Part shown: in pieces, positions 8,653 through 17,185 of the stretch
Layout of the letters: every line of letters starts with the position of its first letter
Position numbering within the stretch: position 1 is the first letter of the stretch
Assembly (NCBI GenBank): GCA_963669455.1
Contig: OY770026.1
Location: 1,054,001 to 1,118,000 of the forward strand
Origin: JAWKWH01 sp963669455
GTDB taxonomy: Bacteria > Pseudomonadota > Alphaproteobacteria > Rhizobiales > Rhizobiaceae
DNA: 64,000 bases
Direction of reading: 5' to 3'
The notes under the pieces: generated by a model
Databases searched by the model: none
What the model was told of the DNA's origin: nothing
Seen by the model: the letters and a program-made list of their open reading frames with translations, nothing else
Program-made: the position numbers and the translations under genes

Positions 8653-9530
8653 GCCACGCGTCTGCCGACAATGCCGTCAATAATGGCCGCCTCACGCGCG
8701 CGCTTATCTATACGGTGCTGATCTTTTTTGCGATCTACTACCTGCTGCCGCTTTATGTGATGCTGGTCAATTCGTTCAAGCCGCTCGATGAAATCCGGCA
8801 GGGCGATATGCTGTCGCTTCCAGGTGCGTTGACGATCGAACCCTGGCTTACCGCCTGGTCAACGGCGCAGATCGGCGTGCAGCCGACGGGCCTGAAACCC
8901 TATTTCATGAACTCGATCCTGATGGTCGTTCCGGCGGTCACCATCTCGACTATTTTGGGCGCGCTCAATGGCTATGTGCTGACAAAGTGGACGTTTCGCG
9001 GCGCCGGACTTGTTTTTGGCCTGATGTTGCTGGCATGTTTCATTCCGTTCCAGATCGTGCTGATCCCGATGGCCCGCGTGCTTGGCATATTGGGCCTTGC
9101 GGGCACTACCAGCGGTCTGGTGCTGGTTCATGTGGTCTATGGCCTTGGCTTTACCACTTTGTTTTTCCGCAATTTTTATGCCGCGTTTCCGACCGAACTG
9201 GTGCGAGCCGCCCAGATTGACGGCGCAAGCTTCTTCCAGATTTTCTACCGTATCCTGTTGCCGTCTTCGGGGCCGATCATCGTCGTCACCGTGATCTGGC
9301 AGTTCACCAATATCTGGAATGATTTTCTGTTTGGCGCATCGTTTGCCGATGTCGATTCGGTGCCGATGACGGTGGCGCTGAACAATCTGGTCAGCTCGTC
9401 GACCGGGGTGAAGGAATATAATGTTCACTTTGCGGGCGCCATTCTGGCTGCCCTTCCAACCCTGGTCGTCTATGTGGTTTCGGGCCGCTATTTTGTGCGC
9501 GGTCTGATGGCCGGCGCGGTTAAAGGATAA
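8649..9530 (+). CDS. ABC sugar transporter permease (MalG/UgpE type)
   Basis: A 293-residue inner-membrane protein with six membrane segments and an EAA loop (ELVRAAQIDGASFFQIFYRI) in the C-terminal half. It starts inside the last codon of the previous permease and ends four bases before the ATPase start, so the order binding protein, permease, permease, ATPase is a complete importer. Confidence 0.92.
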   Translation: MSHASADNAVNNGRLTRALIYTVLIFFAIYYLLPLYVMLVNSFKPLDEIRQGDMLSLPGALTIEPWLTAWSTAQIGVQPTGLKPYFMNSILMVVPAVTISTILGALNGYVLTKWTFRGAGLVFGLMLLACFIPFQIVLIPMARVLGILGLAGTTSGLVLVHVVYGLGFTTLFFRNFYAAFPTELVRAAQIDGASFFQIFYRILLPSSGPIIVVTVIWQFTNIWNDFLFGASFADVDSVPMTVALNNLVSSSTGVKEYNVHFAGAILAALPTLVVYVVSGRYFVRGLMAGAVKG

Positions 9531-9534
9531 CCCG

Positions 9535-10650
9535 ATGGCATTTCTTGAAATTAAAAACTTGAAAAAAACCTTTGGCCCGGTCGAGGTTTTGAAGGGCATC
9601 GATCTGGAGATTGAGGAGGGCGGATTTCTGGTTCTGATCGGGCCTTCCGGCTGCGGAAAATCAACGCTGCTCAATACGATTGCCGGGCTGGAGCCGATCA
9701 CCGGCGGCGAGATCAGGATCGCCGGCAAGTCGGTCGAGGGATTGCATCCTTCCAAGCGCGACATTGCGATGGTCTTCCAGTCTTATGCCCTTTATCCCAA
9801 TATGAGTGTTGCCAAGAATATCGCCTTTGGCATGGAGATCCGCGGCGTCGGCAAGGCTGAACGGGAAAAGGCGATCGCGTCGGTGGCGGAAATGTTGCAG
9901 ATCGATCATCTGCTCAATCGCAAACCAAGCCAGCTTTCCGGTGGGCAGCGCCAGCGTGTCGCGATGGGCCGCGCCCTGGTTCGCAATCCGCAGGTTTTTC
10001 TGTTTGACGAACCGTTGTCGAACCTCGATGCGAAACTGCGTGTGGACATGCGCACCGAAATCAAGCGTCTGCATCAGCGAATGGGAACGACGATTGTTTA
10101 TGTGACGCATGACCAGATCGAGGCGATGACGCTGGCTTCCAAGATTGCTGTGTTGAAAGACGGGGTTCTGCAGCAGTTCGGCACGCCCGCCGAAATCTAC
10201 AACAACCCGGTCAATATGTTCGTCGCCGATTTCATGGGATCGCCATCGATGAACCTGATGCCGGCACGAATTGAAGGCGACGCGCAAAGCCTGAAAATTG
10301 TTCTTGAACGGGCGGAAGGAAAACCGATTGAATTGACGCTTGGAGCCGAGCATGACGGTTTGAAGGACAAAATCGGAGAAAAAGTCATTTTCGGTATCAG
10401 GCCCGAAGCAATAACGGATCCCGATGGCGCTGATCGCAGTGCCGGAACGCTCTCAGACGCTAAATGCCTGATCGAAGTGATCGAACCTGCCGGTTCGGAT
10501 ACGTTTGCTGTTACCCGCCTGGGTGGCAAGGAAATCATCGCGCGGCTCAGGGCGGATGCGGTGATTTCGCCCGGCAGTGAGGCGATGCTGACATTCAACC
10601 TGTCAAAGGCCGTTTTCTTCGATCCGGCGACGGAAAACCGGGTTGCATAG
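9535..10650 (+). CDS. ABC transporter ATP-binding protein (MalK/UgpC type)
   Basis: A 371-residue ATPase. Visible motifs are Walker A GPSGCGKST (about 37-45), the ABC signature LSGGQRQR, Walker B VFLFDEPLSNLD and the switch histidine in VTHDQ. The C-terminal 130 residues form the TOBE-type regulatory domain typical of MalK-like sugar importers. It energises the two permeases just upstream. Confidence 0.94.
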   Translation: MAFLEIKNLKKTFGPVEVLKGIDLEIEEGGFLVLIGPSGCGKSTLLNTIAGLEPITGGEIRIAGKSVEGLHPSKRDIAMVFQSYALYPNMSVAKNIAFGMEIRGVGKAEREKAIASVAEMLQIDHLLNRKPSQLSGGQRQRVAMGRALVRNPQVFLFDEPLSNLDAKLRVDMRTEIKRLHQRMGTTIVYVTHDQIEAMTLASKIAVLKDGVLQQFGTPAEIYNNPVNMFVADFMGSPSMNLMPARIEGDAQSLKIVLERAEGKPIELTLGAEHDGLKDKIGEKVIFGIRPEAITDPDGADRSAGTLSDAKCLIEVIEPAGSDTFAVTRLGGKEIIARLRADAVISPGSEAMLTFNLSKAVFFDPATENRVA

Positions 10651-10717
10651 ACGAGATTTACCTGCGATCAGCCTGTTGTAAAAGCAGGGAGGCGGGCGTT
10701 TTGAACCGTCAAACAAC

Positions 10718-11977
10718 ATGTTTCATGCGCGTCCGTTTTTAATCTCCTTGTTTGACGCTGCCGTTGCGGCAGCCGATCCGGAATTGTCGATCGCGCAGTT
10801 TCTGCCCAAACCGCCGAAAGGAAAAACCATTGTCATCGGTGCCGGCAAGGGATCGGCGCAGATGGCGCGCGCGCTGGAAAAAAACTGGGACGGGCCGCTT
10901 AGCGGTGTCGTCGTCACGCGTTATGGTTTCGGTGTCAGCTGCGACCAAATCGAGATTATCGAGGCGTCGCATCCTGTGCCAGATGAGGCCGGTCTGACTG
11001 CATCGCAAAGGCTGCTCGAAGCGGTGTCGGGGCTCACGCGTGACGACCTGGTTATCGCGCTTATTTCAGGCGGTGGCTCGGCCTTGCTGCCGGCGCCGGC
11101 AGGTGCGGTTACCCTTGATGATGAGATTGAGTTGAACAAGCGGCTTCTTGCCTCCGGCGCCCCTATTTCGGCGATGAACACAATCCGCAAACATGTCTCG
11201 CGCATCAAGGGTGGCCGGCTTGCAGCGGCGGCGCACCCGGCCCGCGTTGCCAGCCTTATCGTATCGGATATTCCAGGCGATGATCCCGCCCAGGTGGCAT
11301 CGGGCCCGACTGTCGCCGGTGACGGTACACGGGAAGATGCCCTTGGCGCCATTGCCCGCTATGGCATTGATGTTCCGGAGACCGTTCTGGCGCATATTTC
11401 TTCGCCCGGCTCTGCCGCGCCTAAGCCATCGGATCCTGTTTTTGCTGGCAATACGCACGACATTATCGCATCGGCAGCAAAGTCACTGGAAGCTGCCCAG
11501 GCGGAGGCGCACCGGCAGGGCGTCGAAGCGGTTATCCTTTCAGATGCGATTGAAGGGGAGGCGCGCGAAGCGGCAAAGGTTCACGCGGCTATCGCCCGGG
11601 AAATCGCCAATCGCGGACGGCCATTCAGCAAGCCCGTTGTTCTTCTGTCCGGTGGTGAGACAACGGTTACCGTCAGAGGCAATGGCAAGGGCGGACGCAA
11701 CACGGAATTCCTTTTGTCTCTGGCGATGGATATCGATGATCTGGGGGGTGTTTATGCGCTTTCGGCCGATACTGACGGGATTGACGGGTCGGAGGATAAT
11801 GCCGGCGCATTCGCTGATGGCAGCTCGGCTGGCCGGATGCGTGATGCGGGTCTGGATCCGGCAGTGTATCTGAACAACAACGATGCCTGGACGGTGTTTA
11901 GCGCCATTGATGATATTTTTGCGCCTGGACCGACGGGAACGAATGTCAATGATCTGCGCGCGATCCTCATCCGTTAG
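10718..11977 (+). CDS. Glycerate 2-kinase (MOFRL family, GckA/TtuD type)
   Basis: A 419-residue protein with the GCKA/TtuD fold: IVIGAGKGSAQMARALE near the N-terminus, SGGGSALLPAPA, the IRKHVSRIKGGRLA segment, and the C-terminal MOFRL motif (LLSGGETTVTVRGNGKGGRN). Enzymes of this family phosphorylate D-glycerate to 2-phosphoglycerate; older annotations call them hydroxypyruvate reductase. With hydroxypyruvate isomerase upstream it would complete entry of glyoxylate-derived carbon into glycolysis. The start has only a distant GGAGG (about 25 bases). It is probably part of the LacI-controlled operon, 67 bases after the ATPase. Confidence 0.88.
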   Translation: MFHARPFLISLFDAAVAAADPELSIAQFLPKPPKGKTIVIGAGKGSAQMARALEKNWDGPLSGVVVTRYGFGVSCDQIEIIEASHPVPDEAGLTASQRLLEAVSGLTRDDLVIALISGGGSALLPAPAGAVTLDDEIELNKRLLASGAPISAMNTIRKHVSRIKGGRLAAAAHPARVASLIVSDIPGDDPAQVASGPTVAGDGTREDALGAIARYGIDVPETVLAHISSPGSAAPKPSDPVFAGNTHDIIASAAKSLEAAQAEAHRQGVEAVILSDAIEGEAREAAKVHAAIAREIANRGRPFSKPVVLLSGGETTVTVRGNGKGGRNTEFLLSLAMDIDDLGGVYALSADTDGIDGSEDNAGAFADGSSAGRMRDAGLDPAVYLNNNDAWTVFSAIDDIFAPGPTGTNVNDLRAILIR

Positions 11978-11979
11978 CC

Positions 11980-12135
11980 GGGCCTTCGACGTTCAAACTG
12001 CTCCAATATTCAGTGGAAGCGCTATCTAGCGATGGCGGCGTGAACGGTATCTGGAATGTGTTGGCGCCCAGCGATATCGCGCCATTCACCGCGCCATACA
12101 CCGTAACCCAAAACGATGTGGACACATTGCAATGA
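11980..12135 (+). pseudogene. C-terminal tail of a DUF11-repeat protein (fragment)
   Basis: The frame has no start and no signal peptide, but reads NGIWNVLAPSDIAPFTAPYT and ends VTQNDVDTLQ-stop. The same ending (YTVTQSDIDNLQ-stop) closes the intact DUF11 gene that ends at 13313. It is a leftover of a third paralogue, probably from gene deletion or recombination between repeats. The remaining gap to 12341 holds nothing I recognise. Confidence 0.6.
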
Positions 12136-12341
12136 GCAACGAGTTGGGCAAGCATCAATAGATGATGATCTGGCCAGGGGCTTTTTCCGGCAGAACTTTC
12201 GGAGACCCGATCAAGGCAGATTGAGGCAAAAAATCGAAAGATATCACTACCAAGCACGGGGTTGAAACGATGAGATGGGGCGATGAAATGACATGTGAAA
12301 CTCTGAAATTGATTTGTATCACAACCAAAAGGAGCCTGGTT

Positions 12342-13313
12342 ATGACTGGACAAAGGAGACCCGAAAGAACGCCCGATACAGGCGCTCCGCAATTGCGCCT
12401 GGTGAATGTTTCGGCACTGGTACTGGCGTTGGCACTGGTATTGGCCGTCGGGCATGTAGCACCTGCATGGGCGACCATCGACAATACGGTGACGGTCACC
12501 GGTTCATCGCCTGCCGGCACCAATGACGTGACCGATACTGATATCGCAAATGTCGACGTGGCCGATTCTGTGCCCGCATTGACCGTGAGTGAAGCGGCAG
12601 ACGACAGCATGGATGTAACCGTTGGCCAGTTGATAACCTATACCTATACGGTCACCAATAGTGGCAATGTGACGATGACAGACATCACGCTTGCCGATGT
12701 CCATGACGGTTCCGGTCCGCCCCCGGCGCCAAATCCCGATGGCGCTACGCTTATCGACAATGGTGCAGCGGGAGATTCAGCCAACCCCGCCACAGGTGAC
12801 AATGACTGGGATACACTCGCGCCCGGAGACGTGTTGACCATGACCGCCACCTATACGGTGACGCAAGCGGACCTGAATTCGAATGGCGGCGGCGATGGCG
12901 ACCTCGACAATGTTGCAACAGCGACCGGTCGCTATGGTGGCAGCCAGACAAGCAGTCCGGCCGTTGCCTATGCGATTGACCTTCAAAACATTCTGGCAAC
13001 CCTGGCGGTCACCAAAACGGCTGACAAGTCGAGCGATGTCGCTCTCGGTGAAGTGATCACCTATACCTACACGATAACCAATACCGGTAACGTTCAGGTC
13101 ACAGCTATCTCGCTCAGCGACAGCCATAACGGCAGCGGTCCGGCTCCGGCACCGGATGCAGACAGTGCGACACTGACGGACAATGGCACGACCGGTGACT
13201 CGGCCAATACCACCGCCGGCGACAATGCGTGGGATACGCTGGCGCCGGGTGATGTGTTGACGGTGACGGCGACTTACACGGTCACCCAGTCCGATATCGA
13301 CAATCTGCAGTGA
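12342..13313 (+). CDS. DUF11-repeat secreted surface protein
   Basis: A 323-residue protein with a signal peptide (ALVLALALVLAVGHVAPAWA) and two tandem DUF11-type beta-sandwich repeats, recognised by LITYTYTVTNSGNVTMTDIT and VITYTYTITNTGNVQVTAIS and by matching WDTLAPGDVLT...ATYTVTQ ends. ATG at 12342 is chosen because AAAGGAG lies 7 bases before it. DUF11 repeats build stalks on cell surfaces or exported proteins; no anchor is visible at the C-terminus, so export route and function are open. The stop overlaps the next start (GTGA), suggesting the two are co-made. Confidence 0.75.
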   Translation: MTGQRRPERTPDTGAPQLRLVNVSALVLALALVLAVGHVAPAWATIDNTVTVTGSSPAGTNDVTDTDIANVDVADSVPALTVSEAADDSMDVTVGQLITYTYTVTNSGNVTMTDITLADVHDGSGPPPAPNPDGATLIDNGAAGDSANPATGDNDWDTLAPGDVLTMTATYTVTQADLNSNGGGDGDLDNVATATGRYGGSQTSSPAVAYAIDLQNILATLAVTKTADKSSDVALGEVITYTYTITNTGNVQVTAISLSDSHNGSGPAPAPDADSATLTDNGTTGDSANTTAGDNAWDTLAPGDVLTVTATYTVTQSDIDNLQ

Positions 13314-16258
13314 TATTGCCGATGCCAACGGACATTGATGACAGCCGGGTACCGAGCAGGCGGCGAGGCACGAAGTTGTGTCCATGTCTGACGGTGTTTG
13401 TCGCCCTGCTTCTGTCGGTTGTGCAGCTTCCCAATGCCCTGGCCGCAATCACCGGTACCGTGGTTGCGACTGGAACCTACAACGGAGCGGCGATCAATTC
13501 GCCCCCGGTCACCGTAAATGTCGACGTTCAGGACCCGGCTCCGGTTTTGAGCGTTGACAGCCGCGCGGTTAGCGCAACCTATGTCCAGGCCGGGGATGTT
13601 GTGACATTTGAGATCGATGTTACCAATTCCGGCAATGTGACGCTGAGCGGAATTATGGTCTCCGATTCTGTCGCAGATACGCTTGTTTGTCCTGGAGGAG
13701 GCGCCACTATTGCGACGCTTGCTCCGGCGCAAAGGGTCACATGTACCGCGACCGTAGTCGTCGTTGCCGCAGATGTTGCTGCCGGGTCGATCACCAACAA
13801 GGCAGAAGCGAGCGGCACCGATCCCGCAGGCAATCCGGTAGGGCCGGCGCGCGGTGGCGGGACAGTATTCCCGACAGGCCTGAACCTGGTTACCATCAAT
13901 TCGCTTGGCTCTGGCGATCCGGCCCCAAATGTTGGCGATACGGTCACTTTCCAGATTGCAGTGACCAATAACGGGCCGCTGCAGGCGACTGGCGTCGAAC
14001 TGACCGGCCTCATCCCGGCCGGTTTGACGTATGTTTCAGATAGCGGTGACGGGCTTTACGATCCTGGAACCGGGATATGGACCGTTGGAACCGTTGCGGC
14101 CGGTGCCACGGTGACCCTGGAAATCAATGCGACCGTTGATGCTGGCACATCGGGGCAGACAATCATCAATTCGGTTGCGGTCACCGGGCTCGATCAATTC
14201 GATCCAACCACGGCCGGTGATAGTCTCAACGCTTCCGTTACGATCAGAATACCGGTCATCGATGCCGTCGATGACGGCAGCGCCGTGGTGGCTAATGGTG
14301 TAGCCGGGAGTGCCGATCACCTCAACGTCTTTGACAATGATACGCTTGATGGTGCGCTGTTTGCGCCATCTTCGGTTACGGTCTCGGCCTTAGGCCAGGA
14401 GCTTGGCAGTTATCTGATATTACAGCCTGATGGCACAATCGATATTCCGCCCGGTACGCCTCGGGGCAGCTATCGTCTGATCTATCGCATCTGCGATTTG
14501 GCCAATCCCACCGTCTGCGATATGGCTACCGCCACAGTGGTTGTCGAAGGTCCAGCCAGCATAGCCGGTACCGTCTACCGGGACAGCAATGGAAATGGTG
14601 CCTATGATGCCGGTTTGGATGGTCCGCAGGGTGGATATACGGTTGAGCTGATCACCGGTGGAATCGTTATCGCCACCACCATTACCGCAGTCGATGGCGG
14701 TTACAATATTTCGCCGGCGCCGGCAGGACCCGGCTACCGGCTGGTTGTCCGCAGCCCGCCGGGCGACATCACGGGCGGGATATCCAACATTGCTCTGGCA
14801 CCAGGTGAGAATCTGATCAATCAGGATATGGCGGTCGATCCGTCGGGTGTCATATATGATGCCCTGACGCGGTTCCCAGTAGCCGGTGCAGCGGTAAATC
14901 TTGCGGACACGGTTGGTAATCCGCTGCCGGGCGTGTGTCTGACCGATCCGGCCAGCCAAGGCCGGGCCACTGGCACAGATGGCGGTTACCGGTTCGATAT
15001 CATTCCCGGCGCCAGCCCGGCCTGTCCGGCTGGCGAAACGCGATATCAGATTCTTGTGGTGCCACCGGCAGGATACGTTCCGGGAGTTTCAACCATTCTT
15101 CCGCCGATGGCCGGTGATGCGGAGATTACCGCATGTCCATTCGATGTGGTGTCCGGTGGCGCCTGCCAGACGGTGGCCAGCAATTCACCGCCGCCGCCTG
15201 GTACACCGGCGGTATATGCATTGTCGGTATTACTCGAAGCCGGCGATGCGGACTTCATTCACAATCATATTCCGGTGGACCCGATTCCCAACAAAGCCAA
15301 TATCACGGTGACGAAAACTGCCGACCGGCGGATGATCCGGCGCGGCGAGCGTGTTGGCTTTGTAATCGACATTACCAATCAGGATGCCAGCGCGCATCCG
15401 AACCTGACATTGGTCGATATTGTTCCGGCCGGGTTCCGCTATGTGTCCGGTTCCGCCACAGTCGACGGTCTTCTGGCCAGTGCGATTGAAACCGGTGCGC
15501 AGCTTGAATTTAACAATGTGGATGTCGGGCCTAACCAGACTGTTTCAATTCGCATCAGCCTTGATGCGCTGAGCACGTTGGGGCCGGGCAAATACACCAA
15601 CCGGACACGTCTGTTCGATGCCAGCGGCAATCTTCTGGCGCCTGAAGCTGTTGCAGCTGTCGAAATAGGGCTGGAGGCAGTCGCTGATTGTCCGGATGTG
15701 ACCGGTTTTGTTTTCGAAGACCAAAACCGCAATGGTCATGCCGATGATGGTGAGCCGGGCCTTGCCGGGGTTCGGCTGGCGACGGTTGCCGGTCTGTTGA
15801 TTACTACCGACCGTTATGGGCGTTTCCGCGTGGCATGCACCGAGCTTCCCGACAAAGCTATCGGGTCGAATTTCATTTTGAAACTGGATCAAAAAACACT
15901 GCCGGCTGGCTATCGGATGACAACCGAAAATCCACGTGTTGTGCGTCTGACAGCCAGTAAACCCGTCGGGATGAATTTTGGTGCTGCCGGTGGCCGTGTT
16001 GTCCGGCTCGACCTTAATGGTGGTGCATTCGAGCCAGGGACAGACCAGTTAAAGCCGAAATGGCTGGCGGGTGTCGATCAACTTATCGAAGTGCTCCGAC
16101 AAGAGCATTCGGTTCTGCGTATCATCTATCGAATGGCTGAAGGAGAAGGCGATCTGGCCCAAAAAAGAGTAGATGCAATTACGATAACAATCAAAGACCG
16201 CTGGCACGCGTCAAGCGAGCGCTATCCGATTGAAATCAGGTCTGAAGTCATCGAGTAA
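13310..16258 (+). CDS. Large DUF11/SdrD-like repeat surface protein
   Basis: A 982-residue protein. After a signal-like hydrophobic stretch (TVFVALLLSVVQLPNALA) there are DUF11 repeats (VVTFEIDVTNSGNVTLSGIM; TVTFQIAVTNNGPLQATGVE), an SdrD-B-like module (SIAGTVYRDSNGNGAYDAGL), another DUF11 unit (RVGFVIDITNQDASAHPNLT), a second SdrD-like module (VTGFVFEDQNRNGHADDGEP), and a C-terminal segment with an OmpA-like feel (LKPKWLAGVDQLIEVL, AEGEGDLAQKRVDAI). The C-terminus could bind peptidoglycan, placing the protein at the outer membrane. GTG at 13310 overlaps the previous stop; ATG at 13322 is an alternative. It is likely an adhesin or envelope protein. Confidence 0.75.
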   Translation: MILPMPTDIDDSRVPSRRRGTKLCPCLTVFVALLLSVVQLPNALAAITGTVVATGTYNGAAINSPPVTVNVDVQDPAPVLSVDSRAVSATYVQAGDVVTFEIDVTNSGNVTLSGIMVSDSVADTLVCPGGGATIATLAPAQRVTCTATVVVVAADVAAGSITNKAEASGTDPAGNPVGPARGGGTVFPTGLNLVTINSLGSGDPAPNVGDTVTFQIAVTNNGPLQATGVELTGLIPAGLTYVSDSGDGLYDPGTGIWTVGTVAAGATVTLEINATVDAGTSGQTIINSVAVTGLDQFDPTTAGDSLNASVTIRIPVIDAVDDGSAVVANGVAGSADHLNVFDNDTLDGALFAPSSVTVSALGQELGSYLILQPDGTIDIPPGTPRGSYRLIYRICDLANPTVCDMATATVVVEGPASIAGTVYRDSNGNGAYDAGLDGPQGGYTVELITGGIVIATTITAVDGGYNISPAPAGPGYRLVVRSPPGDITGGISNIALAPGENLINQDMAVDPSGVIYDALTRFPVAGAAVNLADTVGNPLPGVCLTDPASQGRATGTDGGYRFDIIPGASPACPAGETRYQILVVPPAGYVPGVSTILPPMAGDAEITACPFDVVSGGACQTVASNSPPPPGTPAVYALSVLLEAGDADFIHNHIPVDPIPNKANITVTKTADRRMIRRGERVGFVIDITNQDASAHPNLTLVDIVPAGFRYVSGSATVDGLLASAIETGAQLEFNNVDVGPNQTVSIRISLDALSTLGPGKYTNRTRLFDASGNLLAPEAVAAVEIGLEAVADCPDVTGFVFEDQNRNGHADDGEPGLAGVRLATVAGLLITTDRYGRFRVACTELPDKAIGSNFILKLDQKTLPAGYRMTTENPRVVRLTASKPVGMNFGAAGGRVVRLDLNGGAFEPGTDQLKPKWLAGVDQLIEVLRQEHSVLRIIYRMAEGEGDLAQKRVDAITITIKDRWHASSERYPIEIRSEVIE

Positions 16259-16387
16259 ATTCAATCAAGACACGCTTTAAAGGCCGTCGGCAAATTCTGA
16301 GTGTTTGTTGACGTTTGGAATTTGAAAGCCAGCGCCGTGCATGGCAAAGTCGCGCCGGCATTTCAAATCTATAAGACAGGGCAAATC

Positions 16388-17179
16388 ATGAGCGAGCCGG
16401 TACTCCTAAATGAACGTCACGATGGTTATGCGGTTTTAACGCTTAACCGGCCGGAGCGGCTCAATGCCTTCACGGTCGAGCTTCACGACGCGTTGCGCCA
16501 GGCGCTGGATGATCTGGAGGCTGACGGGGACTGCCGGGTTATCGTGCTGACGGGAGCGGGACGGGGGTTTTGCGCCGGCCAGGATCTTTCCGACCGTGAT
16601 CTGTTGATCTCCGGCGAACGGCCAGATCTCGGTCAGACGCTTGAGAGCCATTATAATCCGCTGATCCGCCGGTTGCGATCGATGGACAAGGTGGTCATTT
16701 CGGCCGTCAACGGGGTTGCTGCGGGCGCGGGCGCCAATATCGCGTTTGCAGCCGACATTGTCCTGGCGGCCGCATCGGCAAAATTCATTCAGGCCTTTTC
16801 AAAGATCGGACTGATACCCGATGCCGGTGGCACGTACTGGCTTACCCGGCATCTGGGCGAGGCACGCGCCAAGGCGCTGGCACTTACCGCGTATCCGCTT
16901 TCAGCCGAACAGGCTGCCGATTGGGGGCTGATCTGGCAGGCAGTTGATGATGAAGCGCTGATGGAAGAGGTTCATAAGCTGGCAAGGCAACTGGCTGACG
17001 GGCCTTCGAATGCCTATGCACTCACCAAAAGAGCAATTCACTTTGCCTCTGCCAATGCGCTGGAAGAGCAGTTGCAGCTGGAGCGCAATCTGCAATGCGA
17101 GGCTGGCTTTTCCGATGACTACAAGGAAGGTGTCGCGGCATTTTTGGAAAAACGGCCGGCGAACTATCGCAAGAGATAG
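16388..17179 (+). CDS. Enoyl-CoA hydratase/isomerase, PaaG-like
   Basis: A 263-residue crotonase-fold protein: VLTLNRPERLNAFTVELHDA, the oxyanion-hole loops GRGFCAGQDLSDRD and VNGVAAGAGANIAFAAD, and IGLIPDAGGTYWLTR. The aspartate in PDAGG and the absence of both hydratase glutamates match PaaG-type isomerases (phenylacetate degradation), so a plain hydratase is less likely. ATG at 16388 follows an AGGGC; the frame is open upstream to 16301 without a ribosome site. No other paa genes are in the window. It is convergent with the methyltransferase gene, 6 bases apart. Confidence 0.85.
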   Translation: MSEPVLLNERHDGYAVLTLNRPERLNAFTVELHDALRQALDDLEADGDCRVIVLTGAGRGFCAGQDLSDRDLLISGERPDLGQTLESHYNPLIRRLRSMDKVVISAVNGVAAGAGANIAFAADIVLAAASAKFIQAFSKIGLIPDAGGTYWLTRHLGEARAKALALTAYPLSAEQAADWGLIWQAVDDEALMEEVHKLARQLADGPSNAYALTKRAIHFASANALEEQLQLERNLQCEAGFSDDYKEGVAAFLEKRPANYRKR

Positions 17180-17185
17180 GGTGGA

